Notes: generated by a model from the letters alone, not told the origin. DNA of 64,000 bases from Flavobacterium sp. (GCA_027484725.1 JAIXSK010000025.1:1-64000), one strand, 5' to 3'. Counted from the stretch's first letter, positions 8,580-17,682 are shown. Program-made: numbers and translations.

Positions 8580-10037
8580 TTAATTTGTTTTGTTTTTCAT
8601 TAAAATCCAATAAACCCATCCGCTGATGCCGAAACCGACAAACCAAGCGTAATGGTATAAATCAGATAGCCAGGCCGGAAAGGCATCGGCGCTGACCGCT
8701 TGAATCGTAGTTAAAAAGCCCGGAACATTGGGTAGAACGCCCAAAATGAGCGCCCAAATGGCTTGGGTATTGAATCCGTTTTTAAAACTGTATTGTCCTT
8801 GCGGATTGTATAAATCATCTAAAACCAAAGTCTGTTTGCGGATGAAATAATAATCGGCAATCATGATGCCGCCCACCGGACCCAGCAGGCTTGAATAGCC
8901 CACGAGCCAGGTAAAAATATATCCGGATGGATCGGCTATGAGCTTCCAAGGAAAGATTAAAATTCCAATGACTCCGGTAATGTATCCGCCTTTTCTAAAA
9001 TCAATTTTTGAAGGAGAAAGATTGGCAAAATCATTGGCGGGGCTCACAATATTGGCGGCAATATTGGTGGCTAAAGTAGAGATGGCTACGGCAATCATCG
9101 CCACACTGACCAGTAATTTACTGTCAAATTTTCCGGCCAAAACCACCGGATCCCAAATAGTGGTGCCAAACACAATTGCTGTAGCCGAGGTAACCACTAC
9201 GCCTACAAAAGCAAACAAAGTCATCGAAGTCGGAAGCCCGTACATCTGACCTTTGATTTGTGCTTGTTGCGAAGTGGCATAGCGCGTAAAATCGGGAATA
9301 TTGAGTGAGAGTGTAGCCCAAAATCCGACCATGCCTGTGAGTGCCGGAAAGAAATAAGTAAAGAATTCTGAACTGTTCGCAAATTTAGATGGTGTGCTTA
9401 AAATCGGGCCCAAGCCGTGTGCAGCATTCAACGCCCAGAGCAATAAAGCCAGTGCGGCCAGCGGTAAAAAGAAGGCTTTAAAAACGAGCAACTTTTTGAT
9501 GCTGTCAACGCCTAAATACACCACATACATGTTGAGCAACCAAAACAAAATAAAACAAATGGCCGGCCCGGTTTGCAAACCCCAACTATCCGGAAAAATT
9601 TGCGGTAAGGCTTCTAAAGACGGTATCCACAAACGCGCCATTTGATATAATGCAAAACCGCCAATCCAAGTTTGAATACCAAACCAACCACAAGCGACGA
9701 TGGCGCGCAGCAAAGCCGGAATGTTGGCGCCGATGGTTCCGAAGCTCGCACGTGCAAACACCGGAAACGGAATACCGTACTTGGCGCCCGCGTGTCCGTT
9801 GAGGATCATCGGAATCAAAACAATCGTATTGCCTAAAAAAATCGTCAAAATGGCTTGCCACCAACTCATGCCGCCTTCAATTAGCGAACTCGACAGCATG
9901 TAAGTGGGAATACACAAACTCATGCTGATCCAAAGGGCCGCATAATTCCAAGTATTCCAGCTGCGATTTTGTGCAGCAATAGGCGCCAAGTCTTCGCTAT
10001 ACAAAGCAGTGTTTGTATGGTTTTGGTTTTCGGTCAT
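8580..10037 (-). CDS. NCS1-family nucleobase:cation symporter
   Basis: 485 residues, about twelve hydrophobic segments. The N-terminal NRSWNTWNYAALWISMS segment and the following GGMSWWQAI region are typical of NCS1 transporters (uracil, allantoin, hydantoin, cytosine). It would import the pyrimidine base in symport with a cation across the inner membrane. Position in the cluster (13 nt after the aminotransferase, 52 nt before the dihydropyrimidinase) points to uracil/thymine or dihydropyrimidines as cargo. Hydantoin or allantoin cannot be excluded by sequence alone. Confidence 0.9.
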   Translation of the reverse strand: MTENQNHTNTALYSEDLAPIAAQNRSWNTWNYAALWISMSLCIPTYMLSSSLIEGGMSWWQAILTIFLGNTIVLIPMILNGHAGAKYGIPFPVFARASFGTIGANIPALLRAIVACGWFGIQTWIGGFALYQMARLWIPSLEALPQIFPDSWGLQTGPAICFILFWLLNMYVVYLGVDSIKKLLVFKAFFLPLAALALLLWALNAAHGLGPILSTPSKFANSSEFFTYFFPALTGMVGFWATLSLNIPDFTRYATSQQAQIKGQMYGLPTSMTLFAFVGVVVTSATAIVFGTTIWDPVVLAGKFDSKLLVSVAMIAVAISTLATNIAANIVSPANDFANLSPSKIDFRKGGYITGVIGILIFPWKLIADPSGYIFTWLVGYSSLLGPVGGIMIADYYFIRKQTLVLDDLYNPQGQYSFKNGFNTQAIWALILGVLPNVPGFLTTIQAVSADAFPAWLSDLYHYAWFVGFGISGWVYWILMKNKTN

Positions 10038-10050
10038 AGGTGTTGCTTTT

Positions 10051-11400
10051 TTATTCCATCGCGGCGTCGGCTATTTTAAGCGCCTCGCTGATGATGGCCA
10101 AACCTTCGTCAATTTGTTCTTTGGTGATGTTGAGCGGCGGTGCGATAAAAATATAACCCCAACGCACAAAAGTGTACATGCCCAATTCTCTGATTTTGGC
10201 CGCCACTTGATTCGAAACTTTTAAATCGTCTCCGGCAGCGTTGTATGGCGCCATGAGTTCGCCGGTGGTTTTGTTTTTTAATACGTCTAAACAGCCCAAT
10301 AATCCGGTGTTTCTGAACGTGCCCATGCTGGGGTGTTGGCTGCGCATTTGGTTGATGCGCATTTCCATATACGCGCCCATTTCGCGGGCGTTTTCAATGA
10401 GTTGATCACTTTCGTAGATGTTGATTACGGCCAGAGCTGCCGCCAAGGATACCGGATGCGCATTATAAGTAAGTCCAATCATCATAGGCGTAGCATCATA
10501 TTTAGCGGCAATTTTGTCGGATACCATCAAGCAACCGAGCGGTAAATACGAAGCCGTTAAACCTTTGGCCATACAAACCATATCGGGAATGATGTCGTGG
10601 TTTTCAAAACCAAACCATTTTCCGGTGCGGCCAAATCCGCTCATAACCTCATCGGCGATGAACAAAATACCGTATTTTTCGCAAAGCGCTTTAACGCCTT
10701 TGAGGTAACCTTTTGGGTAATGCAAACAGCCCGAAGAACCGCTTTCGCCTTCAAAAATAAAGGCGGCAATGTTGGTTTTGCCTTCGAGGTGAATAATGCG
10801 CTCAACGTATTCTAAACTCAACGAAAGCTTAGTAGCGTCGTCAAGGTTTTTCATACCGTAGAAATAATACGGATCATCTAGATGGACTACGTTGGGCATT
10901 TGCTGCGCATCGTTGGCGAGTTTGCGCGGGTCACCGCCCACCGTCATACCGCCAATGGAACCGCCATGAAAGGCGCGATAACGACCGATGATTTTGTGAC
11001 GACCGGTGTATAAACGAGCCAATTTAATGGCGTTGTCAATAGACGAAGTTCCGCATAAGGTGAAAAACGCTTTGTTCAGATCGCCCGGACAAATTTCGGC
11101 GAGTTTGCGCGATAATTTGGCGCGTACTTCAGTAGTGCAGCTGGGCGTAACAAAACTGACTTTGTTCATTTGTTCGACTACGGCATCGGTAACGCGTTGG
11201 TCGCCATGACCGATGTTGACCGACATGAGGCCGGATGAAAAATCGATGATGCGTTTTCCGTCGCAGTCATATAAATAGACACCTTCGGCACGATCAATCG
11301 CTATAGGGTTGACCGCGGCTTGGGCAGACCAAGAAAACAAACTGAATTGTTTGCTGTCGTTGATGATTTGTTCTTTTGATAAGGTTTCTTCTGTTGTCAT
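10051..11400 (-). CDS. Class III PLP aminotransferase, probably beta-alanine (omega-amino acid):pyruvate/2-oxoglutarate
   Basis: 449 residues, fold-type I class III aminotransferase. Visible are the cofactor aspartate D250 in FIADEVMSGFGRTG and the PLP-binding lysine K279 in CMAKGLTASYLPLG. The neighbouring pathway yields beta-alanine (from uracil) or beta-aminoisobutyrate (from thymine), and the next enzyme needed is a transaminase giving malonate or methylmalonate semialdehyde, the substrate type of the MmsA homologue encoded upstream. I therefore infer omega-amino acid specificity; the amino acceptor cannot be read from sequence. It ends 13 nt before the transporter gene. The 206-nt gap to mmsA contains a dispersed repeat. 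Confidence 0.88.
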   Translation of the reverse strand: MTTEETLSKEQIINDSKQFSLFSWSAQAAVNPIAIDRAEGVYLYDCDGKRIIDFSSGLMSVNIGHGDQRVTDAVVEQMNKVSFVTPSCTTEVRAKLSRKLAEICPGDLNKAFFTLCGTSSIDNAIKLARLYTGRHKIIGRYRAFHGGSIGGMTVGGDPRKLANDAQQMPNVVHLDDPYYFYGMKNLDDATKLSLSLEYVERIIHLEGKTNIAAFIFEGESGSSGCLHYPKGYLKGVKALCEKYGILFIADEVMSGFGRTGKWFGFENHDIIPDMVCMAKGLTASYLPLGCLMVSDKIAAKYDATPMMIGLTYNAHPVSLAAALAVINIYESDQLIENAREMGAYMEMRINQMRSQHPSMGTFRNTGLLGCLDVLKNKTTGELMAPYNAAGDDLKVSNQVAAKIRELGMYTFVRWGYIFIAPPLNITKEQIDEGLAIISEALKIADAAME

Positions 11401-11460
11401 TGTATTTTGTTTTTGAAGAATCTGTTTTTAAGTTAAAGCGAAACTTTCTTGAGGACTCAC

Positions 11461-11575
11461 TGCCCTAGCCCCGATTGAAGAGGAAATCCTTTTTTGTTTT
11501 TTATGAAAAGCCCCTCGACTGCGCTCGGGGTGACAAAACAAAAAAGATTGCAACGAAAAGCGGGATTAGCTTCTG
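11461..11575. repeat. Dispersed intergenic repeat, copy 3
   Basis: Lies in the 206-nt gap between mmsA and the aminotransferase gene. It has the variant left edge TAGCCCCGATTGAAG then ATCCTTTTTTG, a central insertion with the stem CCCCTCGA...CGGGG (AAGCCCCTCGACTGCGCTCG), and the right part AAAAGATTGCAACGAAAAGC. It may separate or attenuate transcription between the two genes; this is inference. Confidence 0.6.
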
Positions 11576-11606
11576 AAAATTCGTAATTCGTAATTTCAAA
11601 TTGTTT

Positions 11607-13064
11607 TTAGCTCATCCAGTTGACGCCCGCCTCGGCATTCCACTTGACGGTGGTTTTCTTGAGCTTGGTCCAGAACTCAATGGAACTTTTTCCGGTGATG
11701 TCGCCTACGCCGAATTTGCTCTCGTTCCAGCCACCAAAGCTGAACGGCTCGCGCGGAACCGGCACGCCTACATTGACGCCCACCATTCCGGCACTGGCTT
11801 TTTCCATGATGTAACGCGCCATACCACCGTTTTGGGTGAATACACTCGCGGCGTTTCCGTAAGGGTTTTTGTTTTCGATGGCGAGCGCTTCATCGACCGT
11901 ATTGGCTCGCATGATGGAAATGACCGGACCGAAAATTTCTTCGCGGGCTACGCTCATATCAGGTGTAACAAAATCAATCACGGTTGGGCCGACATAGGTT
12001 CCGCCTTCTTTGCCTGAAACTTTGGCATTGCGACCATCGACGAGGATTTTAGCGCCGTCTTTTTCGGCTTGGGTAATATAACTTTCAATGCGCTCTTGGG
12101 ATTCTTTGTTGATGACGGCTCCGAGGTTTTCACCGGGAACGATTTTGCGGGCTTCGTCGCAAATTTTGGCAATGATGTGATCAACATTTCCGACGCCCAC
12201 CATAGCTGACGCGGCCATACAGCGTTGTCCGGCACAACCCGACATAGAGGCGGCTACGTTTTGCGCGGTCATATCAGGAATGGCATCGGGCAAAACCATC
12301 AAGTGATTTTTGGCGCCGCCCAAAGCCAAGCATCTTTTTAAATTTTGCGTGGCGCGTTGATAAACGATTTTGGCTACTTTGGTGGAGCCGACAAACGAAA
12401 CGGCTTCGATATTGGGGTGATCGCAAATGGCGTTGACCATTGCAACATCGCCGTGCACTACGTTAAAAACACCGTCTGGCAAACCCGCTTCTTGGAGCAA
12501 TTCAGCGATGCGACCACAACTGAGCGGTACTTTTTCAGAAGGTTTCATGATCATGCAATTGCCCAGTGCGATGGCGTTGGGAATCGTCCAATTGGGCACC
12601 ATGGCCGGGAAGTTAAACGGCACAATTGAGGCCACTACGCCCAAAGCAACGTGCTCGGTACGGCATTCAACGCCTTTGCTGACTTCAAGCAATTCACCGG
12701 TGATGAGTTGTGGAAGTGAAGTGGCAAATTCGGTGAGCTCAATGCATTTTTCAATTTCGGCGACAGATTCTCCGTAGGTTTTTCCGTTTTCTTCGCTGCA
12801 CAATTCAGCGAGTTCTTTGAGGTTTTTTTCCAGTAAGGCTTTATAGCGAAAGAACACTTGTACGCGTTCTTTAATAGGTGTTTTGCTCCAAATTGGAAAA
12901 GCGGCTTGCGCGGCCTGAACGGCTTGATCTAAATCAGAAGCGCCCGACATCGGGACCGTTGAGAGTAGATTTCCATCTAAAGGTGAAACAACATTTAAGG
13001 TTCGGGCAGCAGAGGCCGGTGTAAACTTTCCGTTGATGAAGTTTTGAATCGCTGGGTATTTCAT
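11607..13064 (-). CDS. mmsA: CoA-acylating (methyl)malonate-semialdehyde dehydrogenase
   Basis: 485 residues, aldehyde dehydrogenase superfamily. The catalytic cysteine is C282 (GCAGQRCMAAS). The usual general-base glutamate is replaced by asparagine (N253 in LGGAKNHLM), the hallmark of the CoA-dependent ALDH6/MmsA family. It oxidatively decarboxylates malonate semialdehyde to acetyl-CoA and methylmalonate semialdehyde to propionyl-CoA, closing the uracil and thymine catabolic routes; it could also serve valine degradation. It is the first gene of the minus-strand cluster and presumably nearest its promoter. Start MKYPAIQNFING matches the family N-terminus. Confidence 0.93.
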   Translation of the reverse strand: MKYPAIQNFINGKFTPASAARTLNVVSPLDGNLLSTVPMSGASDLDQAVQAAQAAFPIWSKTPIKERVQVFFRYKALLEKNLKELAELCSEENGKTYGESVAEIEKCIELTEFATSLPQLITGELLEVSKGVECRTEHVALGVVASIVPFNFPAMVPNWTIPNAIALGNCMIMKPSEKVPLSCGRIAELLQEAGLPDGVFNVVHGDVAMVNAICDHPNIEAVSFVGSTKVAKIVYQRATQNLKRCLALGGAKNHLMVLPDAIPDMTAQNVAASMSGCAGQRCMAASAMVGVGNVDHIIAKICDEARKIVPGENLGAVINKESQERIESYITQAEKDGAKILVDGRNAKVSGKEGGTYVGPTVIDFVTPDMSVAREEIFGPVISIMRANTVDEALAIENKNPYGNAASVFTQNGGMARYIMEKASAGMVGVNVGVPVPREPFSFGGWNESKFGVGDITGKSSIEFWTKLKKTTVKWNAEAGVNWMS

Positions 13065-13365
13065 GTAGTACTATTTATTTTACAAATTATTAATAAAAAT
13101 AATAACAATAATTTAATATGCAACCTGCAATTATAGACAATTCACAACATTAACATAACATTGTTTCGAATTTTATTTTTAAATAAGATTTTGCGTTTGT
13201 TCTTAAAAAAAAGAAAGTTACTGAAAATGAACTTATTAAACGCTTTGACTTATTGATTCTTTTGACTTGTCAGCAAAAGTTAAATTTTGGGGTGAAATCT
13301 GTATTTGGCTTATACCAACCAAATAAAAGCCTAATTTTGAAGTTTTTGCTGTAAAATTTAAGGCC
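13065..13365. promoter_or_regulatory. AT-rich divergent intergenic region (301 nt)
   Basis: Separates the pyrimidine-catabolism operon (leftward) from the CotH-like gene (rightward). Very AT-rich, with poly-A/T runs and no ORF. A rightward promoter is proposed at 13304-13339. I found no clear TAnnTTTG element facing mmsA, so its promoter and any regulator site remain unidentified. Confidence 0.5.
13304..13339 (+). promoter_or_regulatory. Bacteroidetes-type promoter for the CotH-like gene
   Basis: -33 element TTTG at 13304-13307 and -7 element TAATTTTG at 13332-13339, spacing 24 nt (slightly long), 26 nt before the ATG. Confidence 0.5.
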
Positions 13366-14784
13366 ATGAAAAGACTTTCCCTGCTGCTTCCGTTGATGTT
13401 TTTTTTCTACTGCAGCAACGTTGATTTGAATGAAGAACCTAAAAAGGTTGCTCAGAGGCCATCGATTCCGGAAACAGTTCCGGAGATTTTTAATTTAAAG
13501 CAAGTTCCTACCATCACCGTTGAGTTGCGTTTAGATCAGTGGAATAAAATCTTAACCAACTACGATTTGAATCCGGCCAATGATAAAAAAGTGGTGTCTA
13601 AATTTACTTTTACAGTAGGCGGCAGATCAACGGTGATTGACAGCGTCGGGCTCAGGCTCAAAGGCAATACCAGTCGTAGGCGTCCTGAAGGCGATACCGG
13701 TTTATTGCACGATGCCACAAATCCGGATTGGCATCATTGTCATTTTGGCCTTGACTTTTCAAAATACCGCGATGGTCAAAATTTTAAAGGTTTGGACAAA
13801 CTCAACCTGAAATGGTTCAAAGATGATGCGGCCTATTGCCGCGAAATATACAGTTATGATTTGTTCAAACGATTTGGTTGTTGGAATGCGCCCTCTGCTT
13901 CTTATTGCAGGTTGTACATTAAAGTACAAGGCGATGCGCAACCGGCTTATTTTGGTGTTTATGCCATGGTTGAAAATATTGACGAAGTATTTATTGCCAA
14001 GAATGCCGCTAAATGGGGAACGGGCGTTGGCTTTTTGTGGAAAGGCGGCTGGAGCGGATCTAACAACGCCAATTTTGTTTCTACTGAAAGTATAGGTGTT
14101 GAAGATGTGAACATCAATCCAGCTTTGTCAACTTATTTTGCATATGATTTAAAAACGAGAAAATCAGAATTGACAACCGCCAAAACTGAATTACTGCAAT
14201 TTATCTCAGATTTAAATACCCGAACGGGCGCCAATTTTGAAAACTGGATTGCCCAAAAAATGGATGTCCCTTTATTTCTAAAAACCTATGCGGTAAATGT
14301 GGTAGTTGGTATGTGGGATGATTATTGGGTGAATGGCAACAATTTCTACTTTTATTTTGCGCCCAACGGAAAGGCTTATTTTATTCCGTATGATTATGAC
14401 AATACGCTCGGAACTTCACAAATAATAGCCAACTCAGGCACGCAAAATCCGCTTTCGTGGGGCAATATGACGCAGCGACCATTGTTGACCAAGATTTTGG
14501 CCATTCCGCAATACCAACAATTGTATAAAAGTTATTTGTCAGAATTGGTCAATGCCAACAAAGACTATTTTCATATGAACAAAAGTATTCCGCGCATTCA
14601 GGCTTGGCAAACAATGATTGCGCCTTTTGTGAGCAATGATACCGGCGAAGATATGCTTATAGAAGACAAACCTGCCTCATGGGGAAATCAGTATAACTAT
14701 CGGTTATTGACCGGAAATCCGCTCGGAGGAAACATAGGTCCTGCCAACTTTTTCTCGAGTAAAAAAACTTCCATTAATTGGTAA
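13366..14784 (+). CDS. CotH-like kinase-fold lipoprotein
   Basis: 472 residues. It begins with a lipoprotein signal (MKRLSLLLPLMFFFYC, lipobox Cys at 16), so it is probably membrane-anchored. The remainder matches the CotH family: an N-terminal beta region (VPTITVELRLDQWNKIL, then LRLKGNTSRR), the LNLKWFKDD segment, and the conserved PYDYDNTLG motif near residue 345, which in CotH proteins contributes to the metal/ATP site. Family members are atypical kinases in spore coats and are also frequent as secreted proteins in Bacteroidetes. The target here is unknown. It is monocistronic: own promoter upstream and a strong bidirectional terminator just after the stop. Confidence 0.82.
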   Translation: MKRLSLLLPLMFFFYCSNVDLNEEPKKVAQRPSIPETVPEIFNLKQVPTITVELRLDQWNKILTNYDLNPANDKKVVSKFTFTVGGRSTVIDSVGLRLKGNTSRRRPEGDTGLLHDATNPDWHHCHFGLDFSKYRDGQNFKGLDKLNLKWFKDDAAYCREIYSYDLFKRFGCWNAPSASYCRLYIKVQGDAQPAYFGVYAMVENIDEVFIAKNAAKWGTGVGFLWKGGWSGSNNANFVSTESIGVEDVNINPALSTYFAYDLKTRKSELTTAKTELLQFISDLNTRTGANFENWIAQKMDVPLFLKTYAVNVVVGMWDDYWVNGNNFYFYFAPNGKAYFIPYDYDNTLGTSQIIANSGTQNPLSWGNMTQRPLLTKILAIPQYQQLYKSYLSELVNANKDYFHMNKSIPRIQAWQTMIAPFVSNDTGEDMLIEDKPASWGNQYNYRLLTGNPLGGNIGPANFFSSKKTSINW

Positions 14785-14786
14785 TT

Positions 14787-14821
14787 AAAAAGGCCGCTCC
14801 AATCAAGAAGCGGCCTTTTTT
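14787..14821. terminator. Bidirectional intrinsic terminator
   Basis: A 12-bp perfect stem: AAAAAGGCCGCT (14787-14798) pairs with AGCGGCCTTTTT (14809-14820) around a 10-nt loop. It serves the converging CotH-like and beta-barrel genes. Confidence 0.9.
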
Positions 14822-14833
14822 GTATCGCAAGAC

Positions 14834-15370
14834 TTAAAATTTAAACGAAGCACCGAGTTGAATCACTTGATTTTTGGTATCGGTATCTTTGTCAATTTTG
14901 GTCAATCCTTGCACATAACGGGCGTTTATAGACAGTCCAAAAGGGAAATTGAATCCTAAACCACCGGCTACCGAAGCATCAAAATTGTTGATGTTGTCAT
15001 TGTTCTCCAAGTTGTCATTGACTTTATAACCCACCTGAGGACCGGCTTCTAAGCTAATGGTCTTTAAAAAATATACTCTGGCCATAACCGGTAGTTGTAA
15101 ATAGCCCAAATTAACTTGGGTATCGGTGGCTTTTACTTTATAACCTTGCATTGAGTATTGCAATTCTGGTTGAATGTAAAACAACTGAGGAACTACAGCG
15201 AATTCTTTGTAAACACCCGCATAAAAAGAAGTAATCGGGTCAACCCCAGAGGCGTCTTTTCCGGTTACTGTGGCAATGTTCGCTCCGGCTCTGATGCCGA
15301 TTTTTTGTGCTTGAGCAGCGGTTAGTCCCATAAAAATTATGGTCAAAATCATCCATTTAAGTGCTTTCAT
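14834..15370 (-). CDS. Outer-membrane beta-barrel protein, porin family
   Basis: 178 residues from the ATG at 15370, which gives a clean signal peptide (MKALKWMILTIIFMG...AQAQ); the longer ORF start at 15421 would put 17 polar residues before it. The mature part starts KIGIRAGANIATVTG and is built of short alternating strands ending in an aromatic-type C-terminus (QLGASFKF), the pattern of OmpW/OprF-like small eight-stranded barrels common in Bacteroidetes (PorT-like / outer membrane beta-barrel domain). Location: outer membrane. Specific function cannot be read. A -7 box (TACTTTTG, complement of 15400-15407) lies 30 nt upstream. Confidence 0.8.
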   Translation of the reverse strand: MKALKWMILTIIFMGLTAAQAQKIGIRAGANIATVTGKDASGVDPITSFYAGVYKEFAVVPQLFYIQPELQYSMQGYKVKATDTQVNLGYLQLPVMARVYFLKTISLEAGPQVGYKVNDNLENNDNINNFDASVAGGLGFNFPFGLSINARYVQGLTKIDKDTDTKNQVIQLGASFKF

Positions 15371-15399
15371 TTTTGAATAATTAGTTAGGTTAAACGACT

Positions 15400-15407
15400 C
15401 AAAAGTA
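15400..15407 (-). promoter_or_regulatory. Putative -7 element for the beta-barrel gene
   Basis: CAAAAGTA on the plus strand reads TACTTTTG on the minus strand, matching TAnnTTTG. No well-spaced TTG -33 element was seen. Confidence 0.35.
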
Positions 15408-15428
15408 AACATAAATCTCAAAGACTCT

Positions 15429-17021
15429 TTACTGTTTAAAAATTAGTTCTGACAATCTCGCATCGCGTTTATAGACATCATCGTAAAAATGCAAAACGCC
15501 TTGTTCATCAACCCTACAGGTAAAATAGCCAATATACACCGGCACAGGTTCTTTTAATGTATACCAAGATTCTGTGCCCGCATGCATGACTTTGTCTACT
15601 TTTTCAGGCGTCCATTTTGGATCATCTTCCATTAATATCTGTGCAAGTTCAAGCGGTTTAGCTACGCGTATGCATCCGTGACTAAAAGCTCTGGCATTTC
15701 GGTTGAACAAACTTTTAGCCGGAGAATCATGCAAATAAATATTGTTGGAATTCGGAAATAAAAACTTCACCCATCCGAGCGAATTTTGGGCACCGGGCTT
15801 TTGTCTGATTCGGCCTTTGTTCCACTCCATATTGTGTTTGGCCAGATAATTTTTGTCTTTTTCAAGCGCGGGTTTGATTTCTTTTTTAACAATACTCGGC
15901 GGCACATTCCAATACGGACTAAAGACTATATACTTCATCATTCCGCTAAAAATAACCGTTTGATTCATCACTTTACCAACCACTACATTTGATTCTAAAG
16001 CGGGTTTCCCGTTTTTGTAATACACCAATTCATAAGACGGAATATTGACCGAAATATATTGCTTGGCTTGACTTGTTTCAGTGGGAATCCATCTACAGCG
16101 CTCCATATTGACCATGAGTGTTTTGATGCGACTTTGCAGCGGAACATTCATAGAACGAATCATTTTACCTGAAATGATGGATGACGAAGTGAGTCCGATA
16201 TTGGTTTTGTACTGACGCACCGGTTGCGCAAGTGATGCATCAAAAATTGGACTTTTCGTGTCCTGATCCAAATAACCCATTAAATATAGTCTTTGACGAA
16301 CATGTGCCACCAAATCTGAGGTATCTCCTACTTTGATCGGATCCATTTCTGCCGGAATTTTGACCGTATCACTTGCCTTATTTTTTAGTGCTTTACGATA
16401 TCTGCCAAGCATTTCTTTAAGTTTGTAATACTGCGGTAAAAGTTTGCGCTCGTTCTTCTCGATGAGTTTCGGATTGGCCATCAGCGAATCAAGATAGCGC
16501 ACGTAAGAAACTTTTTTTCGCGGCAAATACCAACCGAGTGCTTTGGAAGTTTTTATATCAAAACCGTGAAAAACTTTATCGGCATAAAAAAAATAAAAGG
16601 CCGAAATAAGATAATCATGAGCCGAGTTGCTCAAAGCTGGTTTTCCGGGCTGAAAAATTTCTTCAAAATAAGATTTATACGGAACTTTGGTATGCACCCC
16701 TTCTGTTTCAAGGGTATTGATTTTACTGCGAATTAATTGTCCGAGTTCGGTAATTCCTTTGTTGTCAAACCAAATAAATTTCCATTGATGATTGCGATAA
16801 AGTTCGCGCATTTGTGGCTCATAAACGGCCAGTTTGGGATAACGTTGAACAAACCAAAGCAACTTTAAACTGTCGGCCGCGACTTCTTCAACAGACTCTT
16901 GCAGAAGATTTTGTTTTTGAGTTGGAGCTGTTGATTTTTGATGGATATCGCGTTTACAAGCGGTCATCGCCAAAAGAAAAATAAGAGCTAAGCGCAACAT
17001 CCAAATACGACCAAATAACAT
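15429..17021 (-). CDS. L,D-transpeptidase (YcbB/YkuD family) lipoprotein
   Basis: 530 residues from the ATG at 17021; M8 (17000) is an alternative start giving a more compact lipoprotein signal (LALIFLLAMTAC). Order: signal with lipobox Cys22, an alpha-helical scaffold region (about 50-215), a peptidoglycan-binding segment (about 228-290, VGDTSDLVAHVRQRL), then the YkuD catalytic domain (about 320-480) with the motif HD..SLFNRNARAFSHGCIR; H448 and C450 are the catalytic pair. Such enzymes form 3-3 cross-links in peptidoglycan or attach proteins. Size and layout resemble E. coli YcbB (LdtD). Neighbours do not form an obvious operon with it. Confidence 0.9.
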   Translation of the reverse strand: MLFGRIWMLRLALIFLLAMTACKRDIHQKSTAPTQKQNLLQESVEEVAADSLKLLWFVQRYPKLAVYEPQMRELYRNHQWKFIWFDNKGITELGQLIRSKINTLETEGVHTKVPYKSYFEEIFQPGKPALSNSAHDYLISAFYFFYADKVFHGFDIKTSKALGWYLPRKKVSYVRYLDSLMANPKLIEKNERKLLPQYYKLKEMLGRYRKALKNKASDTVKIPAEMDPIKVGDTSDLVAHVRQRLYLMGYLDQDTKSPIFDASLAQPVRQYKTNIGLTSSSIISGKMIRSMNVPLQSRIKTLMVNMERCRWIPTETSQAKQYISVNIPSYELVYYKNGKPALESNVVVGKVMNQTVIFSGMMKYIVFSPYWNVPPSIVKKEIKPALEKDKNYLAKHNMEWNKGRIRQKPGAQNSLGWVKFLFPNSNNIYLHDSPAKSLFNRNARAFSHGCIRVAKPLELAQILMEDDPKWTPEKVDKVMHAGTESWYTLKEPVPVYIGYFTCRVDEQGVLHFYDDVYKRDARLSELIFKQ

Positions 17022-17092
17022 GAGGGATAATTTAGCGGTGTAAAATTACACAAACTAAACGCACAATCATGTCTTAAAACACGAAGTTTGTC

Positions 17093-17100
17093 TACTTTTG
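17093..17100 (+). promoter_or_regulatory. Putative -7 element for the NTF2-like gene
   Basis: TACTTTTG, a match to TAnnTTTG, 20 nt before the ATG at 17121. No convincing -33 TTG at the right distance. Confidence 0.4.
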
Positions 17101-17120
17101 AAAAAACGAAATAAAATAAT

Positions 17121-17624
17121 ATGAAACATTTACTGCTTTTTTGGTTGCTTTTTATCGCTGGTACTGGCTTGTTGTTTGCCCAAGACAAAGCGTCGCAAGA
17201 GATTGACGTCTTTCTCAACCAATGGCATGAAGCAGCAGCCCAAGCCAATGCAAAAGCTTACTTTGAGGCCATGAGCAATGACGCGATGTACATTGGTACC
17301 GATGCCACCGAAAACTGGAATAAAAAACAATTTCAAGCTTTTGCCCAACCTTATTTTGACCGCGGAAAAGCGTGGGATTTCAAACCTTTTCAAAGACATA
17401 TTTACTTGAGCGCTGACGGAAAAACCGCTTGGTTTGACGAGCTTTTAGATACCTGGATGAAAATTTGCCGCGGCTCAGGCGTATTGCAAAAAGAAGGAAA
17501 AACATGGAAAATAAAGCATTATGTGCTTTCTACAACGATTCCTAATGACAATATTGATGCGGTAGTCAAAGTCAAAACACTTATTGAAGACGAGCAAATG
17601 AAACAACTCAAACAAACTAAATAA
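17121..17624 (+). CDS. Secreted NTF2-like (SnoaL/DUF4440-type) protein
   Basis: 167 residues. Signal peptide MKHLLLFWLLFIAGTGLLFAQ, then a helix-rich start (IDVFLNQWHEAAAQANAKAYFEAMSND) followed by beta strands (MYIGTDATENWNKKQF, TAWFDELLDTW, WKIKHYVLS). This is the cone-shaped NTF2-like fold with a shield of strands. Proteins of this sort in Bacteroidetes are annotated as nuclear transport factor 2 family or SnoaL-like; their ligands are mostly unknown. Predicted periplasmic. Monocistronic: a strong terminator follows 27 nt after the stop. Confidence 0.8.
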   Translation: MKHLLLFWLLFIAGTGLLFAQDKASQEIDVFLNQWHEAAAQANAKAYFEAMSNDAMYIGTDATENWNKKQFQAFAQPYFDRGKAWDFKPFQRHIYLSADGKTAWFDELLDTWMKICRGSGVLQKEGKTWKIKHYVLSTTIPNDNIDAVVKVKTLIEDEQMKQLKQTK

Positions 17625-17651
17625 TATTAAAGTTGCACGGCTAGATAAACT

Positions 17652-17682
17652 TCCTGTTTCTGTTGAAACAGGATTTTTTTTT
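17652..17682 (+). terminator. Intrinsic terminator
   Basis: TCCTGTTTC (17652-17660), loop TGTT, GAAACAGGA (17665-17673), then nine T. Ends the NTF2-like transcript. Confidence 0.9.

Noticed and set aside
13065-13365. AT-rich spacer as a replication origin or riboswitch
   Set aside because: No DnaA-box cluster, no dnaA/dnaN neighbourhood and no conserved stem arrangement that I can recognise.
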